Source: VRUE01 sp963729995 (GTDB lineage: Bacteria; Actinomycetota; Thermoleophilia; Solirubrobacterales; 70-9). From it: a stretch of 64,000 nt of DNA. This document shows, one piece after another, positions 35,004 through 43,335 of this stretch. The stretch lies in NCBI GenBank assembly GCA_963729995.1, contig CAVSPF010000001.1, forward strand, positions 248,001 to 312,000. The letters run 5' to 3'. Position 1 is the stretch's first letter. Each line of letters starts with the position of its first letter. Both the position numbers and the translations under genes were made by a program. A model generated the notes under the pieces. It saw only the letters and a list, made by a program, of their open reading frames with translations, was not told where the DNA came from and ran no database searches.

Positions 35004-35971
35004 TGAGGGTGGCGGTGCTCTCAGGTGGGCGCTCGTCCGAGCACGATGTCTCGCTGCGCTCAGGCGAGGCCGTGGCCGCCGGCTTGGAGGAGGCTGGTCA
35101 CGCCGCGCTGCGGGTGAGAATCGCCCCCGACGGGTCCTGGAGCTGCGAAGGCGCCCCGGTCGCGCTGACACCCGGTGGCGGCCTGCTCGGCGCCGATGCC
35201 GTGTTCCCGGCCCTGCACGGGCCATTTGGAGAGGACGGCAGCATCCAGGGCCTGCTCGAGTGCCTCGACGTCCCCTACGTCGGCTCCGATGTGCTTGCCT
35301 CGGCGATCTGCATGGACAAGCTCACCCTGAAGCGACTCTTCGCCCAGCATGGCATCTCGCAGGTCGAGTTCGTCGGCGTCGGAGAGGATGGCTGGCGCGA
35401 GCGCTGCGAGGCGATGGGCCGGCCTCTCTGGGTGAAGCCTTCGCGGCTCGGGTCGAGTGTCGGGATCAGCAAGGTGGATGGGACCGAAGAGGAGCTGGAC
35501 GGGGCGGTCGAGCTGGCCCTTCGCCACGATCCGCGCGTCATCGTCGAGGCCTCTGCCCAGGGGCGTGAGGTCGAGTGCTCGCTGCTGGGAAACGAGGGGG
35601 TCGAGGCTTCGCTGCCGGGTGAGGTGATCGCCCACGGCGACTGGTACGACTACGAGACGAAGTACGCCGACGGTGGGATGGAGCTGGTCGTCCCGGCGCC
35701 GATCCCAGACACGCAGCTCGCCCGCGTCCGCGAGCTCGCGGTCACCGCCTTCAAGCTCGCCGGCTGCTCAGGGCTCGCCCGCTGCGACTTCTTCGTCGAG
35801 CCGGACGGCGAGGTGCTCGTCAACGAGATCAACACGATGCCCGGCTTCACCGAGACCAGCGTCTACGCGAAGCTCTGGGAGGCCGGCGGCGTCGGCTACG
35901 CGGTTCTCTGCGGCCGCCTCGTGCACCTCGCCCTCGAGCGTTACGCCACCGCCCGCTCCCACGCGTTCTGA
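35003..35971 (+). CDS. ddl: D-alanine--D-alanine ligase
   Basis: The 322-residue protein has all canonical Ddl motifs: LSGGRSSEHDVSLRSG at 6-21, LHGPFGEDGSIQG near 72-84, VKPSRLGSSVGISKV near 142-156, the Tyr region YDYETKY near 215-221, and VNEINTMPGFTETS near 275-288 with the metal-binding Glu and Asn. It joins two D-alanines for peptidoglycan precursors. The Tyr in the active-site loop suggests the D-Ala-D-Ala rather than the D-lactate type. It is coupled to pknB and ends 2 bases from the convergent kinase gene. Confidence 0.93.
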   Translation: MRVAVLSGGRSSEHDVSLRSGEAVAAGLEEAGHAALRVRIAPDGSWSCEGAPVALTPGGGLLGADAVFPALHGPFGEDGSIQGLLECLDVPYVGSDVLASAICMDKLTLKRLFAQHGISQVEFVGVGEDGWRERCEAMGRPLWVKPSRLGSSVGISKVDGTEEELDGAVELALRHDPRVIVEASAQGREVECSLLGNEGVEASLPGEVIAHGDWYDYETKYADGGMELVVPAPIPDTQLARVRELAVTAFKLAGCSGLARCDFFVEPDGEVLVNEINTMPGFTETSVYAKLWEAGGVGYAVLCGRLVHLALERYATARSHAF

Positions 35972-35973
35972 GG

Positions 35974-37485
35974 TCAGCCGAGCAGCTTGATGTCGCTGAC
36001 TTCCACCAGGTAGCCGCCCGGCTGGTCATGGGCTTCGGCGGCCTTGGTGAACCAGAGCAGTATGTAGCGGGACGGCTGCCGGACCTTGAGCGCGATCTGC
36101 TGCACCGAGGAGGCGCCACTCACTTCACCGACCGGTTCGCCCCATCCGGACAGTTGGGACGGCGGCCCCGCCGCCGCGGCGAAGACCTGGGCGTCCCAGC
36201 CGGGCGTCGGGCTGCGGACGATCATCTTCGTCGGGGTCGCCGGTGACGTCGTGGTCACGTAGAGCCCCACGCCCGGGTCGGGCCCGGTCTTCGTGCCGGC
36301 GAAGGTTTCGGAGTCGTAGTGCTCGGTGCTCCAGACGGTGGCGAGGTTGCCGTCGATGGCGCGCCCGACCGTGCTCCGGTTTTCTTCGCCGTCCCCCTCG
36401 GGGTCGTAGTCCCGCGCCGCGCTGAGCGCGATCGGCTTGCCCTTTCCCCTCTCGGCCCCGCCGCTGCCGAGCTGGCCGCTCGAGATCAGCTGCACGGCGA
36501 GCAGGGTTCCGCCGGCGACGAACAGCAGGGCGACGATCGCCGCCCAGGACCAGCGAGGGCGGCCGGGGAGCCGCCGCTTCGGCGGCGGGACCGCTTCGAG
36601 CACGCTGGTCGCCTCGCCCGTGGTCGAGCCGGCCCGCGCCGCCTCGACTTCCAACCCGGTCGAGAGGTCGTCGATCATCTCGCCGATCTCCTGATAGCGC
36701 TCAGCCGGGTTCTTGGCGGTGGCGCGCTCGACCACCAGCGCCACCGCGGCGGATACCTCCGGCCGCCGCCGCTGCACGTCGGGCAGATCCTCGTTGACGT
36801 GTTTCATCGCCACGCCGACCTGGCTGCCGGCGTGGAAGGGAACCTGGCCGATCAGCATCTCGTAGAGAACGACGCCCAGGGAGTAGATGTCGGAGCGGGG
36901 GTCGACGTCGCGCCCCATGGCCTGCTCGGGCGCCACGTAGTCCGTGGTGCCGAGGACCCGCCCCGTCGCCGTCACGCCGTCCTGTTCGAGCTGCCGCGAG
37001 ATGCCGAAGTCGGTCAGCTTGGCGCGACCCTCCTCGTCGATCAGGATGTTCTGCGGCTTGATGTCGCGGTGGACCATCTGACGGGCATGGGCGACGCCGA
37101 GGCCGCGCGCCACCTCGATCGCGTAGGCAATCGCCTCCTGGACGTCGAGCGCGCCGATCCGAGCGATCCTCTGCTTCAGCGTCTCCCCCTTGACGTACTC
37201 GAAGACGATGTAGGGGTAGCCGCCGTCCTCGCCGGCGTCGATCACCGATACGACGTTCGGGTGGCTGAGCTTGGCGACCGCACGAGCCTCCTGCCGGAAG
37301 CGCTCGAGCTGATCGGGCTGCTCGGACATCTCGCGGTGCATCACCTTCACCGCCACGGGCCGGTCGAGCGTCTGGTCGCGCGCCAGGTACACGGTCGACA
37401 TGCCGCCGCTGCCCAGCTTCGCCTCCAGCCTGTAGCGGCCCGAGAGCACGGTGCCGATCAACGAGCTTGAGGAGCGGGCTTCCAT
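35974..37485 (-). CDS. Ser/Thr protein kinase with discoidin-like extracytoplasmic domain
   Basis: The 503-residue protein has a kinase domain (glycine loop LGSGGMSTVY, K47, D141 in HRDIKPQN, D159 in DFG), a linker, one membrane helix near 313-334, and an exported domain of about 160 residues instead of PASTA repeats. This domain has AIDGNLATVWSTEHY, which resembles F5/8-type C (discoidin) carbohydrate-binding folds, and ends SRYILLWFTKAAE with a strand EVSDIKLLG. It could sense a glycan. It faces the pknB operon and is transcribed on its own. Confidence 0.88.
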   Translation of the reverse strand: MEARSSSSLIGTVLSGRYRLEAKLGSGGMSTVYLARDQTLDRPVAVKVMHREMSEQPDQLERFRQEARAVAKLSHPNVVSVIDAGEDGGYPYIVFEYVKGETLKQRIARIGALDVQEAIAYAIEVARGLGVAHARQMVHRDIKPQNILIDEEGRAKLTDFGISRQLEQDGVTATGRVLGTTDYVAPEQAMGRDVDPRSDIYSLGVVLYEMLIGQVPFHAGSQVGVAMKHVNEDLPDVQRRRPEVSAAVALVVERATAKNPAERYQEIGEMIDDLSTGLEVEAARAGSTTGEATSVLEAVPPPKRRLPGRPRWSWAAIVALLFVAGGTLLAVQLISSGQLGSGGAERGKGKPIALSAARDYDPEGDGEENRSTVGRAIDGNLATVWSTEHYDSETFAGTKTGPDPGVGLYVTTTSPATPTKMIVRSPTPGWDAQVFAAAAGPPSQLSGWGEPVGEVSGASSVQQIALKVRQPSRYILLWFTKAAEAHDQPGGYLVEVSDIKLLG

Positions 37486-37576
37486 CTAACGATCAATCCA
37501 TATTGTCGGGCACGTTTCACCTTGGTTCGCGGCCGTCCCGCCCCGGCCTCCCCCTGGGCGCGCGATCCCGCGATCC

Positions 37577-38593
37577 TCAGGCAGCGCGGCGGCGGACGGT
37601 GTGGGGCTCCTCGGTCACCTGGCCGATTCGCTTTGCCCCCGGGTAGTGGCGTTGCAGCAGGCCGAGCGCATCGCCCTCGGCCTCCGATGCGACGACGACG
37701 CAGAGGCCGCAGCCCATGTTGAAGACCTCGTGCATCTCCTCGTCGGAGGTGACCGCGCGCTCCTGGATCAGCTCGAAGACCGGCGGCACCGGGAGCGGGT
37801 CGTCGATCTCATAGCCGACGGCGGCGGCGAGGCGGAGCAGGTTGCCGAGACCGCCCGAGGTGATGTGCGCGAGGCCGCGCACCTCGGCTCCCGAGCGCAA
37901 CAGCTCCAGCACCGGCTTGACGTAGATCTCGGTCGGCTCCAGCAGCACCTCGCCCAGCGGCCGCCCGAGCCGCCCCTCGGGGTCCTCGTCGAGCGGCAGC
38001 CCCGCCAGCGCGGCGCGGGCGAGCGTGTAGCCGTTGGAGTGGAGGCCCGACGAGGGCAGGCCGATCACCGGGTCACCGGGCCGCACGGCAGAGCCGTCGA
38101 GGATCGAATCGAGCCCGACGACGCCGAAGCAGGCGCCGGCGACGTCGAAGCCGCGCACCATGTCGCCGAGCTGGGCCAGCTCGCCGCCGGGGATCTCGAC
38201 CCCGGCGAGCTCGGCGCCGCGCGCCAGGCCGGCGCCGATCTGCTCGCAGATGGCCGGGTCGGCCCGCTCGATCGCGATGTAGTCGAGCATCGCCAGCGGC
38301 TCGGCGCCGACGCAGATCACATCGTTGACGTTCATCGCGACGCAGTCGATCCCGACCGTGTCGAAGCGGCCAAGCTGCTCGGCGAGCAGCAGCTTGGTGC
38401 CGACGCCGTCGGTGGAGAGCGCGATCCCGGTCCGCTCGTCGATCCGGATCACGCTCGCGTAGTGGCCCGGCAGCGGTACCTGGCGAGAGGGGCGCCCGAG
38501 CTCGATCGCGCCCAGCGCCCGCACCAGCGCGGCGACGGCGGAGTCCGCAGCCCCCTGGTCGACTCCCGACCGTGCGTACGCGTCGTCGCTCAT
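37577..38593 (-). CDS. purM: phosphoribosylformylglycinamidine cyclo-ligase
   Basis: The 338-residue protein carries the AIR-synthase motifs: YARSGVDQGAADSAV at the N terminus, LSTDGVGTKLLLAEQ near 59-73, DCVAMNVNDVICVGAEPLAMLDY near 83-105, GLPSSGLHSNGYTLAR and HITSGGLGNLLRL. It makes aminoimidazole ribotide in purine synthesis. Its start overlaps the uppP stop (ATGA), an operon partner with no obvious metabolic link. Confidence 0.95.
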   Translation of the reverse strand: MSDDAYARSGVDQGAADSAVAALVRALGAIELGRPSRQVPLPGHYASVIRIDERTGIALSTDGVGTKLLLAEQLGRFDTVGIDCVAMNVNDVICVGAEPLAMLDYIAIERADPAICEQIGAGLARGAELAGVEIPGGELAQLGDMVRGFDVAGACFGVVGLDSILDGSAVRPGDPVIGLPSSGLHSNGYTLARAALAGLPLDEDPEGRLGRPLGEVLLEPTEIYVKPVLELLRSGAEVRGLAHITSGGLGNLLRLAAAVGYEIDDPLPVPPVFELIQERAVTSDEEMHEVFNMGCGLCVVVASEAEGDALGLLQRHYPGAKRIGQVTEEPHTVRRRAA

Positions 38594-39402
38594 CGCTTGC
38601 GCAGCTTCGCAAGAACCGCGGCGGCGAGGCCGGCGCGGTAGACGGCGTAGGGCCAGAGCGCCCGGTCGCGCTCGACCAGGCTGATCAGGCGCTGGGAGGC
38701 GAGCGTCGAGGCGAACGACGCGGCGGTGCCGAGCGCCAGCGTGCGGCGCAGCGATGGCGAGGTGCCGCGGCGGGCGAGGCGCACGCCCTTCAGGGCCGTC
38801 GCGCCGACGATGATGGGCAGGGCGATCGTGCGCGAGAGGAGGTTGGCCTGGTCGCGGGAGAAGTGCCGCCAGCGCGCCGCCGCCAGGGTCACGCCGTTGC
38901 GCGAGACGCCGGGCACCAGCGCCGCGGCCTGGGCGAGGCCGAGGGCCAGCCCGTCCGCCGCGCCGGCATCGCCCCGCCCGCGCCGTTGCGGGCGGGTGTC
39001 GGCGACCAGCATTGCCGCCGCGCCGGCCAGGAGGCCGATCGCCGTCGCCCGCGGCCCGCCCAGCCGCTGCTCGATCGGTCGCTCCAGCGTGTAGCCGACC
39101 ACCGCGGCGGGCAGGAAGGAGAGGCCGAGGACGAGGGCCCGCCGCCCGTCAAATGCCCGCAGCTCCGCGGCGATTGCCTGCCGCTGGCCGACCAGCAGGG
39201 CCGCTGCGGCCCCCGCGTGAAGCGCCACCTCGAAGCTCTTGCGAACCTCGGGGTCGACCGTCTCCCAGTCCCAGCCGGCGAGCCAGGGGACGAGCACGAT
39301 ATGGGCGGAGCTCGAGACCGGCAACAGCTCCGCCGGGCCCTGCACCAATCCGAGCGCCAGCGCGCGGCGGGTCGGGATCCTGCCGTCGGCCGCCTCGCTC
39401 AA
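38590..39402 (-). CDS. uppP: undecaprenyl-diphosphatase UppP
   Basis: TTG at 39402 overlaps the dedA stop (TTGA). The 270-residue protein has about seven to eight membrane helices, the Glu-containing motif QGPAELLPVSSSAH near residues 20-33 and PGVSRNGVTL near 145-154, where most homologues have PGxSRS. It recycles the lipid carrier for peptidoglycan and surface glycans, which fits the adjacent polysaccharide locus. It is coupled to purM. Confidence 0.92.
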   Translation of the reverse strand: MSEAADGRIPTRRALALGLVQGPAELLPVSSSAHIVLVPWLAGWDWETVDPEVRKSFEVALHAGAAAALLVGQRQAIAAELRAFDGRRALVLGLSFLPAAVVGYTLERPIEQRLGGPRATAIGLLAGAAAMLVADTRPQRRGRGDAGAADGLALGLAQAAALVPGVSRNGVTLAAARWRHFSRDQANLLSRTIALPIIVGATALKGVRLARRGTSPSLRRTLALGTAASFASTLASQRLISLVERDRALWPYAVYRAGLAAAVLAKLRKR

Positions 39403-40085
39403 GCGTCGACGCTCGAACGGGCCGGCTCGGCGTCCGCTCCGGCCTCCTTGCTCGGCGATTCGGTTCCCCCGCGACGGCGCTTGACCAGCAGATAGATGAC
39501 ACCGCCGACGATCGCCGCCAGCACCACGTAATCGAAGTATCCGAGGTTGTGGCGCCAGCGTTCCCAGTGGTCGCCGGCGACGCGCCCGGCCAGCCCGAAG
39601 CCCAGCACCCATGGCAGCGAGCCGAGCGCGGTCAGCCAGGTGAAGCGCCAGAACGGCATCTTCGCGACCCCGGCTGGCAGCGAGACGAAAGCGCGGACGA
39701 GAGGCAGCAGCCGGCCGAAGAAGACGGTCGCACCGCCATGACGCTGGAACCAACCGTCGACCCAGGCCAGCCGCTTCGGGCTGAGGTGGACGAGGCGGTT
39801 CTTCTCGAGCAGGTCGACGCGGCCGAAGTAGCCGAGCGCGTAGGTCAGCCATGAGCCGGCCATGTTCCCCGCCAGCCCGGCCAGCGTTATCCCGATCAAG
39901 GTCTGGTCGCCGTTGGAGACGCTGAAACCGCCGAACAGCATCACCGCCTCGCTCGGGATCGGGATGCAGGCGCTGCCCGCCGCCATCAGCAGGAAGATGC
40001 CCGCGAGGCCCGCGCTGTCGATCACCCTGACGCAAAAGTCGACGATCGGGCCGGTGATGTCCATGTAGAGGAGTGGATGCAGCAT
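39399..40085 (-). CDS. DedA-family membrane protein
   Basis: The 228-residue protein has the DedA/VTT layout: a re-entrant loop with IPIPSEAVMLFGG near residues 41-53, GNMAGSWLTYALGYFGR near 73-89, the conserved FFGRLLPLVRAFVSLPAG near 122-139, and a C-terminal helix with a basic tail. The family moves lipids, including undecaprenyl phosphate in the UptA/DedA group. Coupling to uppP makes lipid-carrier recycling the best guess. Confidence 0.88.
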   Translation of the reverse strand: MLHPLLYMDITGPIVDFCVRVIDSAGLAGIFLLMAAGSACIPIPSEAVMLFGGFSVSNGDQTLIGITLAGLAGNMAGSWLTYALGYFGRVDLLEKNRLVHLSPKRLAWVDGWFQRHGGATVFFGRLLPLVRAFVSLPAGVAKMPFWRFTWLTALGSLPWVLGFGLAGRVAGDHWERWRHNLGYFDYVVLAAIVGGVIYLLVKRRRGGTESPSKEAGADAEPARSSVDA

Positions 40086-40103
40086 GAAGAGAAGCCCTGA
40101 TCC

Positions 40104-40120
40104 TAGAGCGTGAGGCTCTA
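40104..40120. promoter_or_regulatory. palindrome in the divergent dedA/capD-like promoter region
   Basis: TAGAGC and GCTCTA form a perfect 6-bp inverted repeat with a 5-base spacer. Each end overlaps a -10-like box: TAGGAT for dedA (40105-40100, minus) and TAAACT for the epimerase gene (40119-40124, plus). A dimeric regulator bound here could control both directions. Confidence 0.35.
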
Positions 40121-40135
40121 AACTCGCCCAGTCCC

Positions 40136-42025
40136 ATGCGCCGGTTGAACCACCCCGTGTATCGCAATCGGGTCCTCCAGGTGCTGGCCGACGCCCTGCT
40201 CGTGGCGGCCGCCTTCTACCTGGCCTTCCGGCTTCGCTTTCTCGACGACTCGCATGGCATGCCTCGCCGCTATGGGGTTCTGTTCGCCCAGGCGGTCGCT
40301 TTCGTCGCGCTCGGCAAGGTGATCGTCTTCGGCGCGTTCGGCCTCTACCAGAAGTGGTGGCGCTATGTGAGCGGGCGGGATTTCCTGGCGATCGTCCGCG
40401 CCGTCGTCGCGGCCAGCGCGATCCTCGTCGTCCTCTTCACCGTCCTCAAGCCGTTTGCCCACCCGCTGCCGCGCTCGGTGGTGGTGATGGACTTCATCCT
40501 CACCCTGCTGCTGATCACAGGCGCCCGGCTCGCCGTGCGCCTGATCGTCGAGCGTCCCTCCCACGGACACCGCCTGCCGAAGCACCAGGTGCTGGTGATC
40601 GGTGCTGGTTCCGGCGGCCAGATGGTCGTCCGCGAGCTGCAGCTCAACCCCAACCTCGGTTCCACCGCGATCGGGTTCGTCGACGACGACCCGCGCAAGC
40701 GCGGTATGCGCATGCTGGGGTTGAAGGTCCTCGGGTCGACCGAGGAAATCGAGACGATCCTCGACGACACCGAGCCCGCCGAGGTCGTGATCGCGATCCC
40801 CTCGGCGCCGGGGACGCTGCGCGCCAGGGTGGTCACCGCCTGCCGCGAGCGCGAGATCCGGGTGCGGACGCTGCCCACCGTGTTCGAGCTGCTGCGCGGC
40901 GGCGTCCAGCTCAACAAACAGCTTCGCGACGTCCAGGTGGAGGACGTGCTGGGACGCGACCCGATCGTCGTCGAGCTGGACCGGGTCGGCGCCTATCTGC
41001 GCGACCGCATCGTCCTCGTCACCGGTGCGGGCGGCTCGATCGGCTCTGAGCTCTGCCGCCAGATCGCGCGGGTTGGGCCGCGGTTGCTGGTGATGCTGGA
41101 CCACGCCGAGGACAACCTCTTCGAGATCGACCGCGAGATGGTCGAGGAGCGCCACTTCAGCACGGTGGAGGCGGTGCTGGCCGACTGCAAGGAGCCCCAC
41201 CGGATGCTGGAGACGATGCAGCGCTTCAAGCCGAGCGTCGTCTTCCATGCCGCGGCCTACAAGCACGTGCCGCTGATGGAGGCCAACCCGCTGGAGGCGG
41301 TGCGCAACAACGCGATCGCAACCCGGATCACGGCCGAGACCGCCGCCGCATCCAACGTCGAGCGCTTCGTGCTCATCTCCACCGACAAGGCCGTCAACCC
41401 GCAGACCGTGATGGGCGCTTCGAAGGCGATGGCCGAGTGGATCGTCGAGGCCGCCGGGCACAAGCACCCGCGCACTCGCTTCGCCAGCGTCCGCTTCGGC
41501 AATGTCCTCGCCTCCTCCGGCAGCGTGGTCCCGATCTTCCGCAGCCAGATCGAGCGCGGTGGGCCGGTCACCGTCACCCATCCGGACATGACCCGCTACT
41601 TCATGACGATCCCCGAGGCGGTGCAGCTGGTGATCAGGGCGGGAGACATCGGCAGCGGGAAGGGCGAAGTCTTCGTCCTCGACATGGGCGATCCGGTGAA
41701 GATCGTCGATCTCGCCCACAACATGATTCGCCTGGCCGGCTACGAACCGGAGACCGACATCGCTGTCGAGTTCACCCAGCCGCGACCGGGCGAGAAGCTG
41801 CATGAGGAGCTGTTTGGAGTCGGGGAGACCCGGCAGCCCACAGCGGCAAAGCGAATCCACCGGGCGGTTCGCGAGACGTCGCTCGATCCCGATTGGGTCG
41901 AGGCGACGCTCAACTCGCTCGAGCACCTCGTCATGGCTGGCGACGAGGCCGACCTGGCGGCACGGGTCGTCGGGCTGATTACCGCGCAGGGCGGCGACAC
42001 GGCGACGGTCGGCTACGACGGATAG
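40136..42025 (+). CDS. membrane-bound nucleotide-sugar 4,6-dehydratase/epimerase (CapD/PglF type)
   Basis: The 629-residue protein has four N-terminal membrane helices (about residues 12-145), a CoA-binding-like Rossmann domain starting VLVIGAGSGGQMV near 156, and a second catalytic Rossmann domain with VTGAGGSIGSEL near 298-309. The active-site region has STDKAVNP and a Met in place of the catalytic Tyr of SDR enzymes, as in FlaA1/PglF. It makes a UDP-4-keto-6-deoxy-hexosamine for surface glycan. It opens the polysaccharide locus. Confidence 0.9.
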   Translation: MRRLNHPVYRNRVLQVLADALLVAAAFYLAFRLRFLDDSHGMPRRYGVLFAQAVAFVALGKVIVFGAFGLYQKWWRYVSGRDFLAIVRAVVAASAILVVLFTVLKPFAHPLPRSVVVMDFILTLLLITGARLAVRLIVERPSHGHRLPKHQVLVIGAGSGGQMVVRELQLNPNLGSTAIGFVDDDPRKRGMRMLGLKVLGSTEEIETILDDTEPAEVVIAIPSAPGTLRARVVTACREREIRVRTLPTVFELLRGGVQLNKQLRDVQVEDVLGRDPIVVELDRVGAYLRDRIVLVTGAGGSIGSELCRQIARVGPRLLVMLDHAEDNLFEIDREMVEERHFSTVEAVLADCKEPHRMLETMQRFKPSVVFHAAAYKHVPLMEANPLEAVRNNAIATRITAETAAASNVERFVLISTDKAVNPQTVMGASKAMAEWIVEAAGHKHPRTRFASVRFGNVLASSGSVVPIFRSQIERGGPVTVTHPDMTRYFMTIPEAVQLVIRAGDIGSGKGEVFVLDMGDPVKIVDLAHNMIRLAGYEPETDIAVEFTQPRPGEKLHEELFGVGETRQPTAAKRIHRAVRETSLDPDWVEATLNSLEHLVMAGDEADLAARVVGLITAQGGDTATVGYDG

Positions 42026-42043
42026 CCTCTCGCAGCCACTCCC

Positions 42044-42814
42044 TTGGATCTGATTAAGGAAATTGGCGCCGTTGCCGGCTTGGTCGCGTTTCTGGGCCTT
42101 GCCCTACTTGCCATGCTGTCCTTCGCTCAGGCGCGAGACATCCGCCGCCTGCGCGAGTGGGCCGGCTCGGCGCCGGAGCGCGACGCCGAGCGCAAGGAGA
42201 CGACGTCGGTGGCCGCGGCGCAACGCGCCGAGGAGATCCGGAAGCTGCAGGAGGCCCGCGAAGCCGAGCGCAGGGCGGCCGATCTTCGCGAGGAACGCAG
42301 AAAGCGACGCGAGGCCGGGCTGCCCGAAATGTCCCGGACCGAGCGTTTGCTCGAGGCTGCCTCGATTCGCCGCCACCAGCTGGCCGAGCCGCGCTACCTG
42401 GCGGCGATCTTCGTCGTCGCCCTCGCCGTCGGCGGAGGCATCGCCTACGCCACGCTGCATGGCTTTGGCGGCAACCAGGGTGGGCGTGCCGATGGGCACG
42501 GCGCCGCGGGGTTGAGGCCGAGCCAGATCGAGGTCACGGTGCTCAATGGGACTGCGGTCCCTGGTCTCGCGGGCACCTACGGGAACATGGTCGAACGCAA
42601 GGGCTTCAAGCTGGGCGTCGTCACGAACAGCAGCTCGAGCTATGCCGCCAGCGTGGTGATGTACACGCGCGGCCACGCGCCCGAGGCGCGCCGCGTCGGG
42701 CGGGCGCTCCGGATCTCGCGGACGCAGCTGATGACACCGACCATCGCCTCGGCCTCGGCCGGGGCGCCAGTCGCGGTGGTGGTCGGGGAGGACAATGCCG
42801 CGGCGACGGGTTAG
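42044..42814 (+). CDS. membrane protein with LytR C-terminal domain
   Basis: The 256-residue protein starts at TTG 42044. It has an N-terminal helix (about 8-27), a long charged coiled-coil stretch (about 50-110, rich in Arg, Glu and Ala), a second membrane helix (about 122-142), and a LytR_C-type domain opening EVTVLNGTAVPGLAGTYGN near 164. LytR_C domains accompany LCP glycopolymer ligases, but the catalytic LCP domain is absent here. It may be an accessory in attaching wall glycans. It overlaps the next gene by 20 bases. Confidence 0.75.
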   Translation: MDLIKEIGAVAGLVAFLGLALLAMLSFAQARDIRRLREWAGSAPERDAERKETTSVAAAQRAEEIRKLQEAREAERRAADLREERRKRREAGLPEMSRTERLLEAASIRRHQLAEPRYLAAIFVVALAVGGGIAYATLHGFGGNQGGRADGHGAAGLRPSQIEVTVLNGTAVPGLAGTYGNMVERKGFKLGVVTNSSSSYAASVVMYTRGHAPEARRVGRALRISRTQLMTPTIASASAGAPVAVVVGEDNAAATG

Positions 42815-43274
42815 CGCGGCAGCCGCAGTCTTTGCGCTGCTCGTCGTCGCCACGATCGCGGCCTTCGCCTGGTCGCAGCGGCTGAAGCGAGATCCGCTCG
42901 TCCTCGACCACGTCACCCTTGGCGTTGCCGGCCGCCGCACCTTCACCCCGAACGGCGACTGCCGCTTCGACCGCGAGCGGATCCGCTTTCGCGTGACCCG
43001 CTCCGACCATGCCGTCGTGCAGATCGTCAAGCCGGGGGGCAGGCTCGTCCTCACCCTGGCTCGCGACCGCCTCCTCGAGCGCTACCACTTCTTCACCTTC
43101 TGGTGGGACGGCCGCCGCCGCAACGACGGCATCGCGCCGCCCGGCCCCTACAAGCTGCGGGTCAAGCTGCTCGGCCAGGGCCGCACGCTGGTGCCGCCCG
43201 GCGTCATCCACCTCCACCGGCCGCCGCGGAGCCCCCTTGCGGGTTGCGCTCGGCGGCCTGGGGGATCGCGATGA
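42795..43274 (+). CDS. exported protein with FlgD Ig-like domain
   Basis: The 159-residue protein has a signal peptide or anchor (AAAVFALLVVATIAAFAW, about residues 9-26) and one beta-sandwich with TPNGDCRFDRERIRFRVTR and FFTFWWDGRRRNDGIAPPGPYKLRV. This DGR-pattern is the FlgD_ig/CHU_C-like fold often found as a structural module in surface proteins. The start overlaps the LytR_C gene. The function is unknown. Confidence 0.7.
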   Translation: MPRRRVSAAAAVFALLVVATIAAFAWSQRLKRDPLVLDHVTLGVAGRRTFTPNGDCRFDRERIRFRVTRSDHAVVQIVKPGGRLVLTLARDRLLERYHFFTFWWDGRRRNDGIAPPGPYKLRVKLLGQGRTLVPPGVIHLHRPPRSPLAGCARRPGGSR

Positions 43275-43335
43275 CCCAGCCCGGCGGGTTCTCCGTCATA
43301 TGCAAGGGGCCGCAGGCGAAGTGCGAGGCCGTTAG

